Assembly (NCBI RefSeq): GCF_021021435.1 | Contig: NZ_JAINWI010000010.1 | Span: forward strand, 124,001-188,000 | DNA: 64,000 nucleotides | From: Seohaeicola saemankumensis | GTDB lineage: Bacteria; Pseudomonadota; Alphaproteobacteria; Rhodobacterales; Rhodobacteraceae | Reading direction: 5' to 3' | Part shown: piece after piece, positions 43,816 to 51,472 of the stretch | Numbering within the stretch: the first letter of the stretch is position 1 | Layout: the number at the start of each line of letters is the position of its first letter | Program-made: the position numbers and the translations under genes | The notes under the pieces: generated by a model | Seen by the model: only the letters and a program-made list of their open reading frames with translations | Database searches by the model: none | What the model was told of the DNA's origin: nothing

Positions 43816-45264
43816 TCAGGCGCGCCAGAAGCCCACGGTGAACACCGCGAAGACCACCAATAGTTCCAGACGTCCAACGAACATTGCCGCAGCCAATATC
43901 CACTTTGCTGCATCGTTCAGCGACGCAAAATTGCCAGCAGGACCGATCTGATCACCCAATCCGGGACCGATATTGGCGATGGCTGTCGCCGCCCCCGACA
44001 CGGATGTGATGAAGTCCAGCCCTGTCAGCGACAGGGCAACGGCGACCAGCCCCAAGGTCAGCACGAAGAAGCCGAAAAAGGCGATGACCGAGTCCATCAC
44101 ATCCTCGGTGATCGGCGCGCCCTCAAAACGCGGGATGAATACACCATGCGGCATCTGCGTTTTGCGGATCTGCGCCCTGATCGAGGAAAACAGGATCTGG
44201 TAGCGGAATATCTTGACCGAACAGGCTGTCGATCCGGCGCAACCACCGATGAGGCCAATGAAAAAGAACATACTGATCAGCAAGTTGCCCCAACCCATGT
44301 AGTCAACGCTGGCATAGCCGGTGCCAGTCATGATCGACGAGATATTAAAAAGCGCCTCGCGGAAGGCTTGTTCCGGATGGTTGGGAAAGATGTTGGTCAG
44401 GATCAACGCGGTGCCGACACTGAGCCCCATTATAATACCGATAAACCAACGCACTTGCGTATCGCGCCATAAAGGTTGGGCCGATCCATTGATCAACTGC
44501 ACAAATCTGACAAAAGGCAAAGCCGCGAGGATCATATAGACAGAGGCCGCATATTCCATCGAGCCGGCAAATGCACCAAAAGACGCATCACGGGTCGAAA
44601 AGCCGCCTGTCGAGATCGTGGTCAAGGCATGAACCGTGGCATCAAAGGCTGACATGCCCATGACCAGATAGGTGAACATGCACGCAATCGTCAGACCGAC
44701 ATAGATGATCGAGATTTGCGAAGCGATGGCGCTGGCACGGGGCAGGATTTTACCCATCGTCTCGAAGGCTTCCGATTTGAAGATCTGCATGCCGCCGACG
44801 CGCAATTCGGGCAAAAATACCATCGCCACGACGATGATGCCGATCCCGCCCAGCCATTGCAGGATACCGCGCCACAGCAGCAACCCTTTCGGTAATGTAT
44901 CCAACCCGACAAAGACCGTTGATCCAGTCGTGGTCATGCCAGACATCGCCTCGAAAAAGGCATCGACAAAGCGCGCCTCGGTCGCGCCAAGCATGAAGGG
45001 AAAGGCGCCGAAAAGCGGCAGGACAAGCCAGACACCGCTTGTCAGAATGAACGTCTGTTGTAGCGACAGCCCCTCGCGCGCGCCATTGCGGCAGGCAAGG
45101 GCCACAAGACTGCCGGTCAGGAATGTCAGGATCGCGCTTTCGGCAAAAACAGGCCAGTGTCCCAGACCCTCGGCCAGATCCACCACAAGCGGCGGGATCA
45201 TGGTCAGGCCCAAGGCCGCGACCAACAGGCCGATCACGTATCCGACGGGTCGCATATCCAACAT
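43816..45264 (-). CDS. trkH: TrkH-family potassium uptake protein
   Basis: TrkH is the membrane channel subunit of the Trk potassium system, normally regulated by the cytoplasmic TrkA. The 482-residue protein has four pore repeats; segments such as ATVHALTTISTGGFSTRD and GGCAGSTACSVKIFRY contain the selectivity glycines. Membrane segments are plain throughout. No trkA is adjacent. The ATG at 45264 or the one at 45255 may be used. Confidence 0.93.
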   Translation of the reverse strand: MLDMRPVGYVIGLLVAALGLTMIPPLVVDLAEGLGHWPVFAESAILTFLTGSLVALACRNGAREGLSLQQTFILTSGVWLVLPLFGAFPFMLGATEARFVDAFFEAMSGMTTTGSTVFVGLDTLPKGLLLWRGILQWLGGIGIIVVAMVFLPELRVGGMQIFKSEAFETMGKILPRASAIASQISIIYVGLTIACMFTYLVMGMSAFDATVHALTTISTGGFSTRDASFGAFAGSMEYAASVYMILAALPFVRFVQLINGSAQPLWRDTQVRWFIGIIMGLSVGTALILTNIFPNHPEQAFREALFNISSIMTGTGYASVDYMGWGNLLISMFFFIGLIGGCAGSTACSVKIFRYQILFSSIRAQIRKTQMPHGVFIPRFEGAPITEDVMDSVIAFFGFFVLTLGLVAVALSLTGLDFITSVSGAATAIANIGPGLGDQIGPAGNFASLNDAAKWILAAAMFVGRLELLVVFAVFTVGFWRA

Positions 45265-45342
45265 GGAGCGAAGGCTTGGCCGTCAGACGCGACGCTGTCA
45301 AGCGCCGCGCTTATCTGTTCATGATTATCCGCGGCCCAAGCC

Positions 45343-45582
45343 TTAGATGTAGAAGGTGTCGCGGAACACGTAGCGCGGGATATCATCGCGGGTGATGCCA
45401 ATGTCGGCCAGTTCGCTGTCTGTCTTCGCATTCAGCGCCTCGATCTCGTCCATGCGCGACTTGCGGTGCATATAGGCATTCATGCCCTGCCCCAATCCGG
45501 CAAAGAAAGCGTCCAGCCGTGCCATAAGCCGGGTGCGCGTATCGCCACGGGATGTGCTGATATTGGTGGTTTGGGTAGCCAT
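45343..45582 (-). CDS. DUF1127 small basic protein (copy 1)
   Basis: A 79-residue protein of the DUF1127 family, short arginine-rich proteins that in related bacteria affect RNA, phosphate or stress responses. The signature is RMDEIEALNAKTDSELADIGITRDDIPRYVFRD at the C-terminal half. A GAGGTTTCC site precedes the ATG at 45582. A second paralogue lies 220 bases upstream on the same strand, and both have a similar GCATTGCAG palindrome in front. Confidence 0.9.
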   Translation of the reverse strand: MATQTTNISTSRGDTRTRLMARLDAFFAGLGQGMNAYMHRKSRMDEIEALNAKTDSELADIGITRDDIPRYVFRDTFYI

Positions 45583-45661
45583 TGGAAACCTCACTTGGTT
45601 GTTTCAGTTGTCTCCCTGATGCCAAGATAGGTCAGCAGATGTGACATTACTATAGACAATG

Positions 45662-45680
45662 CTGCAATGCGGCATTGCAG
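45662..45680. promoter_or_regulatory. Palindrome upstream of DUF1127 copy 1
   Basis: CTGCAATGC-G-GCATTGCAG is a perfect nine-base inverted repeat 80 bases before the start codon. A related sequence lies before copy 2. Confidence 0.6.
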
Positions 45681-45801
45681 TCAGAGCAAGGCAAGTCGCG
45701 CAGGTTTCGCGTTCCGCCGCGCAAAAAGGCAAAAGGCTGCCCGATTGGACAGCCTCTGCATCATGGACGTGCATGCCTTGTCTGGTGACCGCGAAAGGCG
45801 A

Positions 45802-46020
45802 TCAGCTCCAGTAAAGGTCGCGAAACACGTATTGCACGATCTGGTCGCGGCGCACGCCGAGCTTGGCCAGTTCCGCGTCACTCATCGCCTCCAGCGTCTG
45901 GATTTGACCGGTACGCGCGCGTTTGGCGACATAGGCGTCGAATGCACGGGCAAACCATGCGGTGAAGTTCGCCCAGCTATTGCCCTGTGCGAAAATGATA
46001 TTCGTTGTATTGCTGCTCAT
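45802..46020 (-). CDS. DUF1127 small protein (copy 2)
   Basis: A 72-residue DUF1127 paralogue with the same C-terminal signature (LEAMSDAELAKLGVRRDQIVQYVFRDLYW). Its N-terminal half (ANFTAWFARAFDAYVAKRA) is an amphipathic helix. Both copies probably share control through the palindromes. The function is unproven; DUF1127 proteins have been linked to growth transitions and RNA binding in related bacteria. Confidence 0.9.
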   Translation of the reverse strand: MSSNTTNIIFAQGNSWANFTAWFARAFDAYVAKRARTGQIQTLEAMSDAELAKLGVRRDQIVQYVFRDLYWS

Positions 46021-46121
46021 CTGTCATGTCCTGGTCAGTACACCCGGTTTCGGGCTCCTGCATCAGATAGGGGCTGGGGTGATGTGCCACCACAGACAAA
46101 TCTGCAACTCCGCCTTGCGCC

Positions 46122-46154
46122 TTCTGCAACGCAGCGAAATGCTGCATTGCAGAA
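46122..46154. promoter_or_regulatory. Inverted repeat upstream of DUF1127 copy 2
   Basis: TTCTGCAA (46122-46129) and TTGCAGAA (46147-46154) flank a region containing ATGCTGCATTGCAG, similar to the palindrome before copy 1. It lies about 100-135 bases before the start at 46020. Confidence 0.5.
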
Positions 46155-46229
46155 ATGAAAAGGCCGTCCGGTCGGTCCCGGACGGCTTATTTCAGGCATT
46201 GCGTCAGGTCGCGTCGCGGCAGCCTGTCT

Positions 46230-47330
46230 TTACCCGACGTGGAAAAGGGTGTTGAACAGCTTGGGATCAACGCTTTCGCTGGCGAAGGTTGCGCCTTCCG
46301 TCAGAATGCTGACTGCGTCATGGCTGTGAAGGCTTTCCTGATGGCTGGCGACCACACGGAAATCGCCCACCCGTTCGTCCTGCTGCAACTGCGCGCAGAA
46401 CAGGCGCGCAGCGTCCTCAACGAAAATCGGGTTGGCGGCATTCAACTCGGCAAAGGCTTGTTCATCCTCGCGCTTGACCATCACCTGTGTTTCAGTCGGG
46501 ACGGCGCGGCGCGCCATGTCGATCACATCCTCGAACCACAGGCATGCGCCCTCCATCACCTCGGCCGAGATACGCGCGACCGAGCGTTGCGAATGCGGCG
46601 TGGCCAATTGCCCGCGCGTTTGGCGGGCATGTTCGCTAAGTTCCAGCGAACAGGGGCAGGTCGAGGAATAGACATAGTCCAGATGGATGATCTTCTTGCG
46701 AACACCCGCCTTTTCGATCAGTTCCAGAGCGATGTCGTAATACTGGTAGCCTTCCAGACCCGAACGCAGCGACATGATCTTGACCGGATAGGAGAAACGC
46801 ATCTGGATGCGGGCATCGAAGCTGTCCAGATCAGTCATGTAGTCCTCAAGCGCGGCCTCGATCACCTCGAAGCTGAAGGTCTTTTCCGAATGCTTGTAAA
46901 ACGAGCGCATGATGCGGGACATGTTGATGCCCTTCTTGTCCGCCTCAAGGCTGACAGTGCCGGTCACACTGGTTTCCAGCGTCAGATCGCCATTGTCGCG
47001 GGTATGAAAGCGGATCGGCAGGCGGAAATTGGAAATGCCCACATGCTGGATCTGCTGCTGTGCGCCACGGATCAGGCTGGACGGACCGTTCTGCAAATCA
47101 GGCAGACTATCCTTATAAGCGGAATCCACCTCGAAACTGTAAGGATAGGCGCGCGACAGCGCGGGATAGCTGGACGCCTCCGTATCCGGCAAAAGCCGTG
47201 CCAGCGAAGGGTCCAGATCCGCAATCTCGGCCTCGGATGCACGCGCGGCCCAATGGCGCAAACGCTCCAGCGCCTCGGCTGCGTCTTCGCGGGTGAAATG
47301 GCGGTCCAGATCAGGCGTGTGAATATTCAT
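46230..47330 (-). CDS. folE2: GTP cyclohydrolase FolE2 (type IB)
   Basis: FolE2 makes dihydroneopterin triphosphate from GTP, the first step of folate synthesis, with a metal need different from FolE. The 366-residue protein has the signature TCPCSLELSEHAR near residue 230 with two cysteines and the histidine segment ATPHSQRS, followed by PTETQVMVKREDEQAF. Length is normal. It is not next to folB-folP. A 19-base palindrome lies 25-43 bases upstream of the ATG. Confidence 0.95.
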   Translation of the reverse strand: MNIHTPDLDRHFTREDAAEALERLRHWAARASEAEIADLDPSLARLLPDTEASSYPALSRAYPYSFEVDSAYKDSLPDLQNGPSSLIRGAQQQIQHVGISNFRLPIRFHTRDNGDLTLETSVTGTVSLEADKKGINMSRIMRSFYKHSEKTFSFEVIEAALEDYMTDLDSFDARIQMRFSYPVKIMSLRSGLEGYQYYDIALELIEKAGVRKKIIHLDYVYSSTCPCSLELSEHARQTRGQLATPHSQRSVARISAEVMEGACLWFEDVIDMARRAVPTETQVMVKREDEQAFAELNAANPIFVEDAARLFCAQLQQDERVGDFRVVASHQESLHSHDAVSILTEGATFASESVDPKLFNTLFHVG

Positions 47331-47354
47331 GCAGAGCCCCTTCGCAACATGGTG

Positions 47355-47373
47355 CCATCCTAAGATAGGATGG
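47355..47373. promoter_or_regulatory. Palindrome in the folE2 leader
   Basis: CCATCCTA-AGA-TAGGATGG is a perfect eight-base inverted repeat with a three-base centre. It could be an operator or a small hairpin in the leader. It is unlike the usual Zur box. Confidence 0.5.
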
Positions 47374-47497
47374 TCTGTGGCACATTACCACTTACGAAAG
47401 GATTTACGTCGGACGCGACAGATCGGATCATTCCAAACTTGTCCGCTGTGAAAATCATTGCAGTAGACAGAAGGCACGCCAAGGCTATGGTCCTGCC

Positions 47498-48052
47498 ATG
47501 ATTTTCGCGACTCGACTCGTTTTTGTATCGGCCTTGGGCACCGTTCTGGCGCTGGTCCTTCCACGGGCCTCCGACTGGCTGCTTCTGACGGTGCCATGCC
47601 TGATTGCGGGTGCGATCATCCTGTTTCGCGCATGGCGAGACCGGACCAAGGCCAAAGGTCTGTGGATCATCATCGACGGCTCTAACGTGATGCACTGGAA
47701 CGGCGGCACACCCCAGTTTGCACCGCTGCGCGATGTGATCGCCGCCTTGCAGGAGCGCGATTTCGTTCCCGGCGTCGTGTTTGATGCCAATGCCGGCTAC
47801 AAACTCGAAGACCGCTATCTGGACGATACAGAATTGGCGAAAAGGCTGGGGTTGCAGGTCAAACAGGTCATGGTCGTGCCCAAAGGCGAACAGGCAGATG
47901 GCACGATCCTGACCGCGGCGCGTGACCATGGCGTGCGGATCGTTACGAATGACAGGTTCCGCGACTGGGCCGACAGCTTTCCCGAGGTCGCACAGTCCTC
48001 GACCCTCGTCCGGGGCGGCTACCGCGACGGCCAGCTTTGGCTGGAGCTTTAG
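47498..48052 (+). CDS. Membrane-anchored NYN/Zc3h12a-like ribonuclease
   Basis: A 184-residue protein with two N-terminal membrane segments (about 1-24 and 26-44) and a cytoplasmic NYN domain of the RNase Zc3h12a type. The acidic core is visible as IIIDGSNVMHW near residue 58, DANAGYKLEDRYLDD near 95 and VTNDRFRDW near 148. These match the aspartates that bind magnesium in PIN-like nucleases. It is likely a membrane-tethered RNase or related nuclease. No ribosome site is obvious, and no target can be named. Confidence 0.8.
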   Translation: MIFATRLVFVSALGTVLALVLPRASDWLLLTVPCLIAGAIILFRAWRDRTKAKGLWIIIDGSNVMHWNGGTPQFAPLRDVIAALQERDFVPGVVFDANAGYKLEDRYLDDTELAKRLGLQVKQVMVVPKGEQADGTILTAARDHGVRIVTNDRFRDWADSFPEVAQSSTLVRGGYRDGQLWLEL

Positions 48053-48077
48053 CCCCCCTTCCGCCTCGCCGCTCGGA

Positions 48078-49259
48078 TCACGCCTGTTCCAGTGCCTGCA
48101 GGATATCGGCAACCAGATCGCGGCCATCCTCGATCCCGACACTCAGACGTACCAGTCCGGGCGCGATGCCCAGCGTCACCTTCTGTTCGGCAGGCAGGCG
48201 TTGATGCGTGGTTGTGGCCGGATGGGTCGCGATGGATTTCGCGTCACCCAGATTGTTCGAGATGATGACAATCTCAAGCGCGTTCAAAAACCGGAAAGCC
48301 GCCTCCTGTCCGCCTGCCAGATCAAAGGCGATGACGGTGCCGCCTGCCTCCATCTGCGCCAGCGTCAGGGCCTGTTGCGGATGGCTGGAATGGCCGGGAT
48401 AAATCACGCGCGACAGTTTGGGATGACCGTGCAACGCCTCGGCAATGGCGAGGGCCGAGGCCGCTTGCGCCCGCACCCGCAAATCCATCGTCTCGAGTCC
48501 CTTGAGCATGATCCATGCCGTGAAGGGGCTCATCGAGCCGCCGGTATGTTTCATATAGGGTTCCACCACCCCGCGGATATAGTCCTTGCTGCCAAGGATC
48601 ACCCCGCCCAGCGCACGGCCCTGCCCGTCTATATGCTTGGTCGCGGAATAGATCACGACATCCGCGCCCAGCTCGATGGCCCGCGAATAGACCGGTGTGG
48701 CAAAGACATTATCGACCACAACTGTTGCACCTACCGCATGGGCAATCTTAGAAACACCTGCAATATCAATGACTTCCATAGTCGGGTTCGAGATCGACTC
48801 GAAAAACGCCACTTTGGTACCGGGGCGCATCGCGGCGCGCCACTGGTCCAGGTCGGTGCCGTCCACAAGCGTCACCTCGACGCCGTAGCGGGTCAGGATC
48901 TCCTCGAGGATATAAAGACACGATCCGAAAAGCGCCCTTGCGGCCACCACATGATCCCCCGCCCGCAGCATCGCCGTCAGCGCCCCGCTGACCGCTGCCA
49001 TGCCAGAGGCCGTGGCAAAAGCGTCCTCGGCCCCTTCCAGCGCCGCGATCCGGTCCTCGAACATCGCCACGGTCGGGTTACCGTAGCGGGCATAGATGAA
49101 CTCGTCGGGTCCGGCCTTCAGAAACCGCGCCTCGGCCTGTTCCGCCGTGTCATAGACGAACCCCTGTGTCAGAAAAATCGCCTCGGACACTTCGTTATAT
49201 TGCGACCGGCGGGTTCCGCCATGCACCAGCGTGGTGCGCTTGTTCCAGTCCTTACTCAT
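48078..49259 (-). CDS. metZ: O-succinylhomoserine sulfhydrylase
   Basis: MetZ makes homocysteine directly from O-succinylhomoserine and sulfide, for methionine. The 393-residue PLP enzyme of the Cys/Met family has YARYGNPTVAMFEDRIAALEGAE near residue 55, the PLP lysine in YSATKHIDGQGRALGG near 205 and IEDGRDLVADI near the end. The upstream SAM-II riboswitch and terminator support a methionine-pathway gene. A GGAGAG ribosome site precedes the ATG. Confidence 0.95.
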   Translation of the reverse strand: MSKDWNKRTTLVHGGTRRSQYNEVSEAIFLTQGFVYDTAEQAEARFLKAGPDEFIYARYGNPTVAMFEDRIAALEGAEDAFATASGMAAVSGALTAMLRAGDHVVAARALFGSCLYILEEILTRYGVEVTLVDGTDLDQWRAAMRPGTKVAFFESISNPTMEVIDIAGVSKIAHAVGATVVVDNVFATPVYSRAIELGADVVIYSATKHIDGQGRALGGVILGSKDYIRGVVEPYMKHTGGSMSPFTAWIMLKGLETMDLRVRAQAASALAIAEALHGHPKLSRVIYPGHSSHPQQALTLAQMEAGGTVIAFDLAGGQEAAFRFLNALEIVIISNNLGDAKSIATHPATTTHQRLPAEQKVTLGIAPGLVRLSVGIEDGRDLVADILQALEQA

Positions 49260-49289
49260 TTTTCTCTCCGTGAGGCACGCGGCCCCGAT

Positions 49290-49325
49290 AAAAAAACCCC
49301 CGTCGCGGTCAAGCGAAAGGGGGTT
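49290..49325 (-). terminator. SAM-II expression platform terminator before metZ
   Basis: On the minus strand AACCCCC pairs with GGGGGTT, extended by TCGC/GCGA, then a T-tract. It lies between the riboswitch and the metZ ribosome site. Confidence 0.85.
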
Positions 49326-49335
49326 CCCTCATCCT

Positions 49336-49394
49336 GACCTCTTTAGCGGGATATTTAACGTGGCCCGCAATCCGGTAACAAATCGCCACGCGCG
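49336..49394 (-). ncRNA. SAM-II riboswitch
   Basis: The minus strand shows the SAM-II layout: P1 arms CGTGGC (49385-49390) and GCCACG (49359-49364), an AU-rich loop, the pseudoknot partners GCGGG (49364-49368) and CCCGC (49346-49350), and the conserved CTAAAG (49341-49346). It precedes a terminator and metZ. Binding of S-adenosylmethionine should reduce expression. The class is typical of alphaproteobacterial met genes. Confidence 0.88.
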
Positions 49395-49448
49395 TCTGAT
49401 ACGCTTGTCGCAAGAAAGCGTCAACTCCTGCCATCAGGCAAAGACGAT

Positions 49449-49486
49449 GCTTCTTCTTGCCTCAAATATCCGCGCCGCAGGCACCT
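49449..49486 (-). repeat. Interspersed roseobacter-type repeat, copy 2
   Basis: On the minus strand the sequence is GGTGCCTGCGGCGCGGATATTTG and then GGCAAGAAGAAG, resembling the copy at 26294-26332. Such short repeats are scattered in these genomes; their role is unknown. Confidence 0.55.
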
Positions 49487-49517
49487 TGACCCTGCGATTT
49501 CGCCCTTAGGCCGGATA

Positions 49518-50138
49518 TCAGCCCTTGTCGTCGCCTGCCCCGTCTTCCGCTGCCTCGCCATATTTACGAAACAGCGCACCTTGCAGGATAAAGAAAACAA
49601 AGATCGCGGCCGTCAGACCGAAGGTCTTGAAATAGACCCAAGCCTCGGTGCTCATCAGACGCCAGATCACCTCGTTCAGGATGGCCAGCCCGAAAAAGAA
49701 CAGCGCCAGTCGGCGGGTCAGGATCATCCAGCCCTCTTGCGCCAGCGGCATCATCTCTTCCATCACATGACGCAGATAGGACTGGCCGCGTAGCAGGCCA
49801 AAGCCCAGAATGCCGGCGAAAATCAGATAGATGATGGTCGGTTTCATCTTGAAGAAGCGGTCATCGTTCAGCCAGACGGACAAGCCGCCAAAGACAACGA
49901 CCAGCACGATGGTCACCACCTGCATCTTGGACAATTTTCCGGTCAGCCGCCACAAGATACCCGTCGACAGCAGCATCAGCGGAATGAACCCCGCCGTAAC
50001 AAGGATAAAGCCGCCATATTCCGCGCCACCAATGGTAAAAACCTCGTTTTTGAGCCAGAGATAGGCCACGAAGAACACCACCACCGGCCCCAACTCCAGC
50101 GCGGTTTTCAGCATCGGGTTGATATCTTTGTCCGCCAT
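49518..50138 (-). CDS. yciB: Inner-membrane septation-type protein YciB
   Basis: A 206-residue membrane protein of the YciB/IspA (intracellular septation) family. It has about five membrane segments and the conserved KTALELGPVVVFFVAYLWL start and the KPTIIYLIFAGILGFG segment. In enteric bacteria YciB affects cell envelope and septation; the role here is inferred. An AAGGGG site precedes the ATG. It follows the EamA gene by nine bases, so ftsY, the 139-residue protein, EamA and yciB appear to be one operon. Confidence 0.92.
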   Translation of the reverse strand: MADKDINPMLKTALELGPVVVFFVAYLWLKNEVFTIGGAEYGGFILVTAGFIPLMLLSTGILWRLTGKLSKMQVVTIVLVVVFGGLSVWLNDDRFFKMKPTIIYLIFAGILGFGLLRGQSYLRHVMEEMMPLAQEGWMILTRRLALFFFGLAILNEVIWRLMSTEAWVYFKTFGLTAAIFVFFILQGALFRKYGEAAEDGAGDDKG

Positions 50139-50147
50139 GAAAGCCCC

Positions 50148-51056
50148 TTAACCTCCGAATTGCACAATCACCGCGCCCAGCGCGATCAGGCACATCAGCG
50201 CGATGCGCCGTGGCCCTACGGTTTCCTTCAAGACCAGCCAGCCGATCAGCGCTGCAAAAACAGTCGATGTCTCGCGCAGAACCGCTGCCTCGCCGACCTT
50301 GTCCAGCCGCGTTGCGAGCATGATAGAGCCAAAACTGAAAAAGGCGATCACAGCCCCGATCACGCCTCGCTGCATCAAGGGCAAAACAGCCGGTCGCAAG
50401 TGAGCAGACATCGCCCGCCAGCGCAAGGCGGCCACAACGGGCATGACCAGACCGTCAATCATGAAAAACCAGGTCAGAAAGGTGAAAGGGTCCGCTGTAG
50501 CGCGAATGCCGTAGGCGTCATAGGTGGTGTAAAGCGCCACGAACAGCCCGGTCAACACCGCCAGCCCTAACGCCATGTGCAGCGTGTCGCGGTTCAACTT
50601 GATATGGATCAGGTTGTAGACGGCCAGCCCGAAAATACCGGTCAACAGCACCAACACACCCAGCCATTGGGTCAGCGAGAACACCTCGTCAAAGATCAGC
50701 CATGCCCCGATTACGGCGAACAATGGCCCTGTGCCGCGCACGACCGGATAGACCACTGTATAGGCGCCGCGGGTATAGGCCATGGCCTGGAGAAATTTGT
50801 AAGCCGTGTGGATCACGAAAGCGCCCGCGAAGATGGGCCACATATGCGGCTCGGGCCATGGCACCAAGATGAGTGCGAACGGGGCTGCGATCATCGCATA
50901 ATTGACATCGATGGCCCCGCGCATCAGCCATGGATCGTGACGGCCCTTCTGCATCGCGCCAAAAATCGCATGCAGGATCGCGGCCAGCAGCGCCAGCAGC
51001 ATCGCTGCCTGATTTCCCGCTGGCGTCCCCTCCAGCGAGACAAGCCAGGCGCTCAT
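50148..51056 (-). CDS. EamA-family transporter
   Basis: A 302-residue membrane protein with ten segments and two EamA repeats. The substrate is unknown. The C-terminal repeat contains LRETSTVFAALIGWLVLKETVGPRRI, the family signature. Its ATG overlaps the end of the upstream small gene by four bases, so it is part of the ftsY operon. Confidence 0.85.
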   Translation of the reverse strand: MSAWLVSLEGTPAGNQAAMLLALLAAILHAIFGAMQKGRHDPWLMRGAIDVNYAMIAAPFALILVPWPEPHMWPIFAGAFVIHTAYKFLQAMAYTRGAYTVVYPVVRGTGPLFAVIGAWLIFDEVFSLTQWLGVLVLLTGIFGLAVYNLIHIKLNRDTLHMALGLAVLTGLFVALYTTYDAYGIRATADPFTFLTWFFMIDGLVMPVVAALRWRAMSAHLRPAVLPLMQRGVIGAVIAFFSFGSIMLATRLDKVGEAAVLRETSTVFAALIGWLVLKETVGPRRIALMCLIALGAVIVQFGG

Positions 51057-51472
51057 GCGCGCAGCCGTCCGGGGCTGCGCCCAAGGCTTTCGTCATGCAG
51101 TTCCCGCGCGCGGCGCGAGATGTCGACCGGTTGTCCGTCGCGGTCGATCACGACATCCCCGCCTTCTGCCGAAAAGGCATATTCGTCGATCAGTTCCTGC
51201 TCCAGTGTATCCAGCACGAAATCCGTGCGGTGTTCCGGCAGCAGGCAAAGATCATAGATGCGAGGTGCAGCATCAATATGAGCGTCCCAGATCATGCGAC
51301 CAAAGCCCACGACGCGGTTGTCGTTCAGAACAACACATTCGCTCATCACCAGACGGTCATCCGGCCAGTCCTCGAACTCGTCGGCCTCGCGCAGGCGCGC
51401 GGTATCAATCACGGTCTCAAGGGCCGTGATATCGGGTTGGAAATCGGTGGTGCGTCTTATCTCAAGCATCAA
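51053..51472 (-). CDS. Hypothetical protein in the ftsY operon (139 residues)
   Basis: A 139-residue protein that I do not recognise for certain. The first 90 residues (LREADEFEDWPDDRLVMSECVVLNDNRVVGFGRMIWD, then RIYDLCLLPEHR) show the strand pattern of a GNAT acetyltransferase, but the usual acetyl-CoA motif is not clear. It overlaps ftsY by 11 bases and the EamA gene by four, so translation is coupled on both sides. Probably conserved with ftsY in the group. Confidence 0.65.
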   Translation of the reverse strand: MMLEIRRTTDFQPDITALETVIDTARLREADEFEDWPDDRLVMSECVVLNDNRVVGFGRMIWDAHIDAAPRIYDLCLLPEHRTDFVLDTLEQELIDEYAFSAEGGDVVIDRDGQPVDISRRARELHDESLGRSPGRLRA

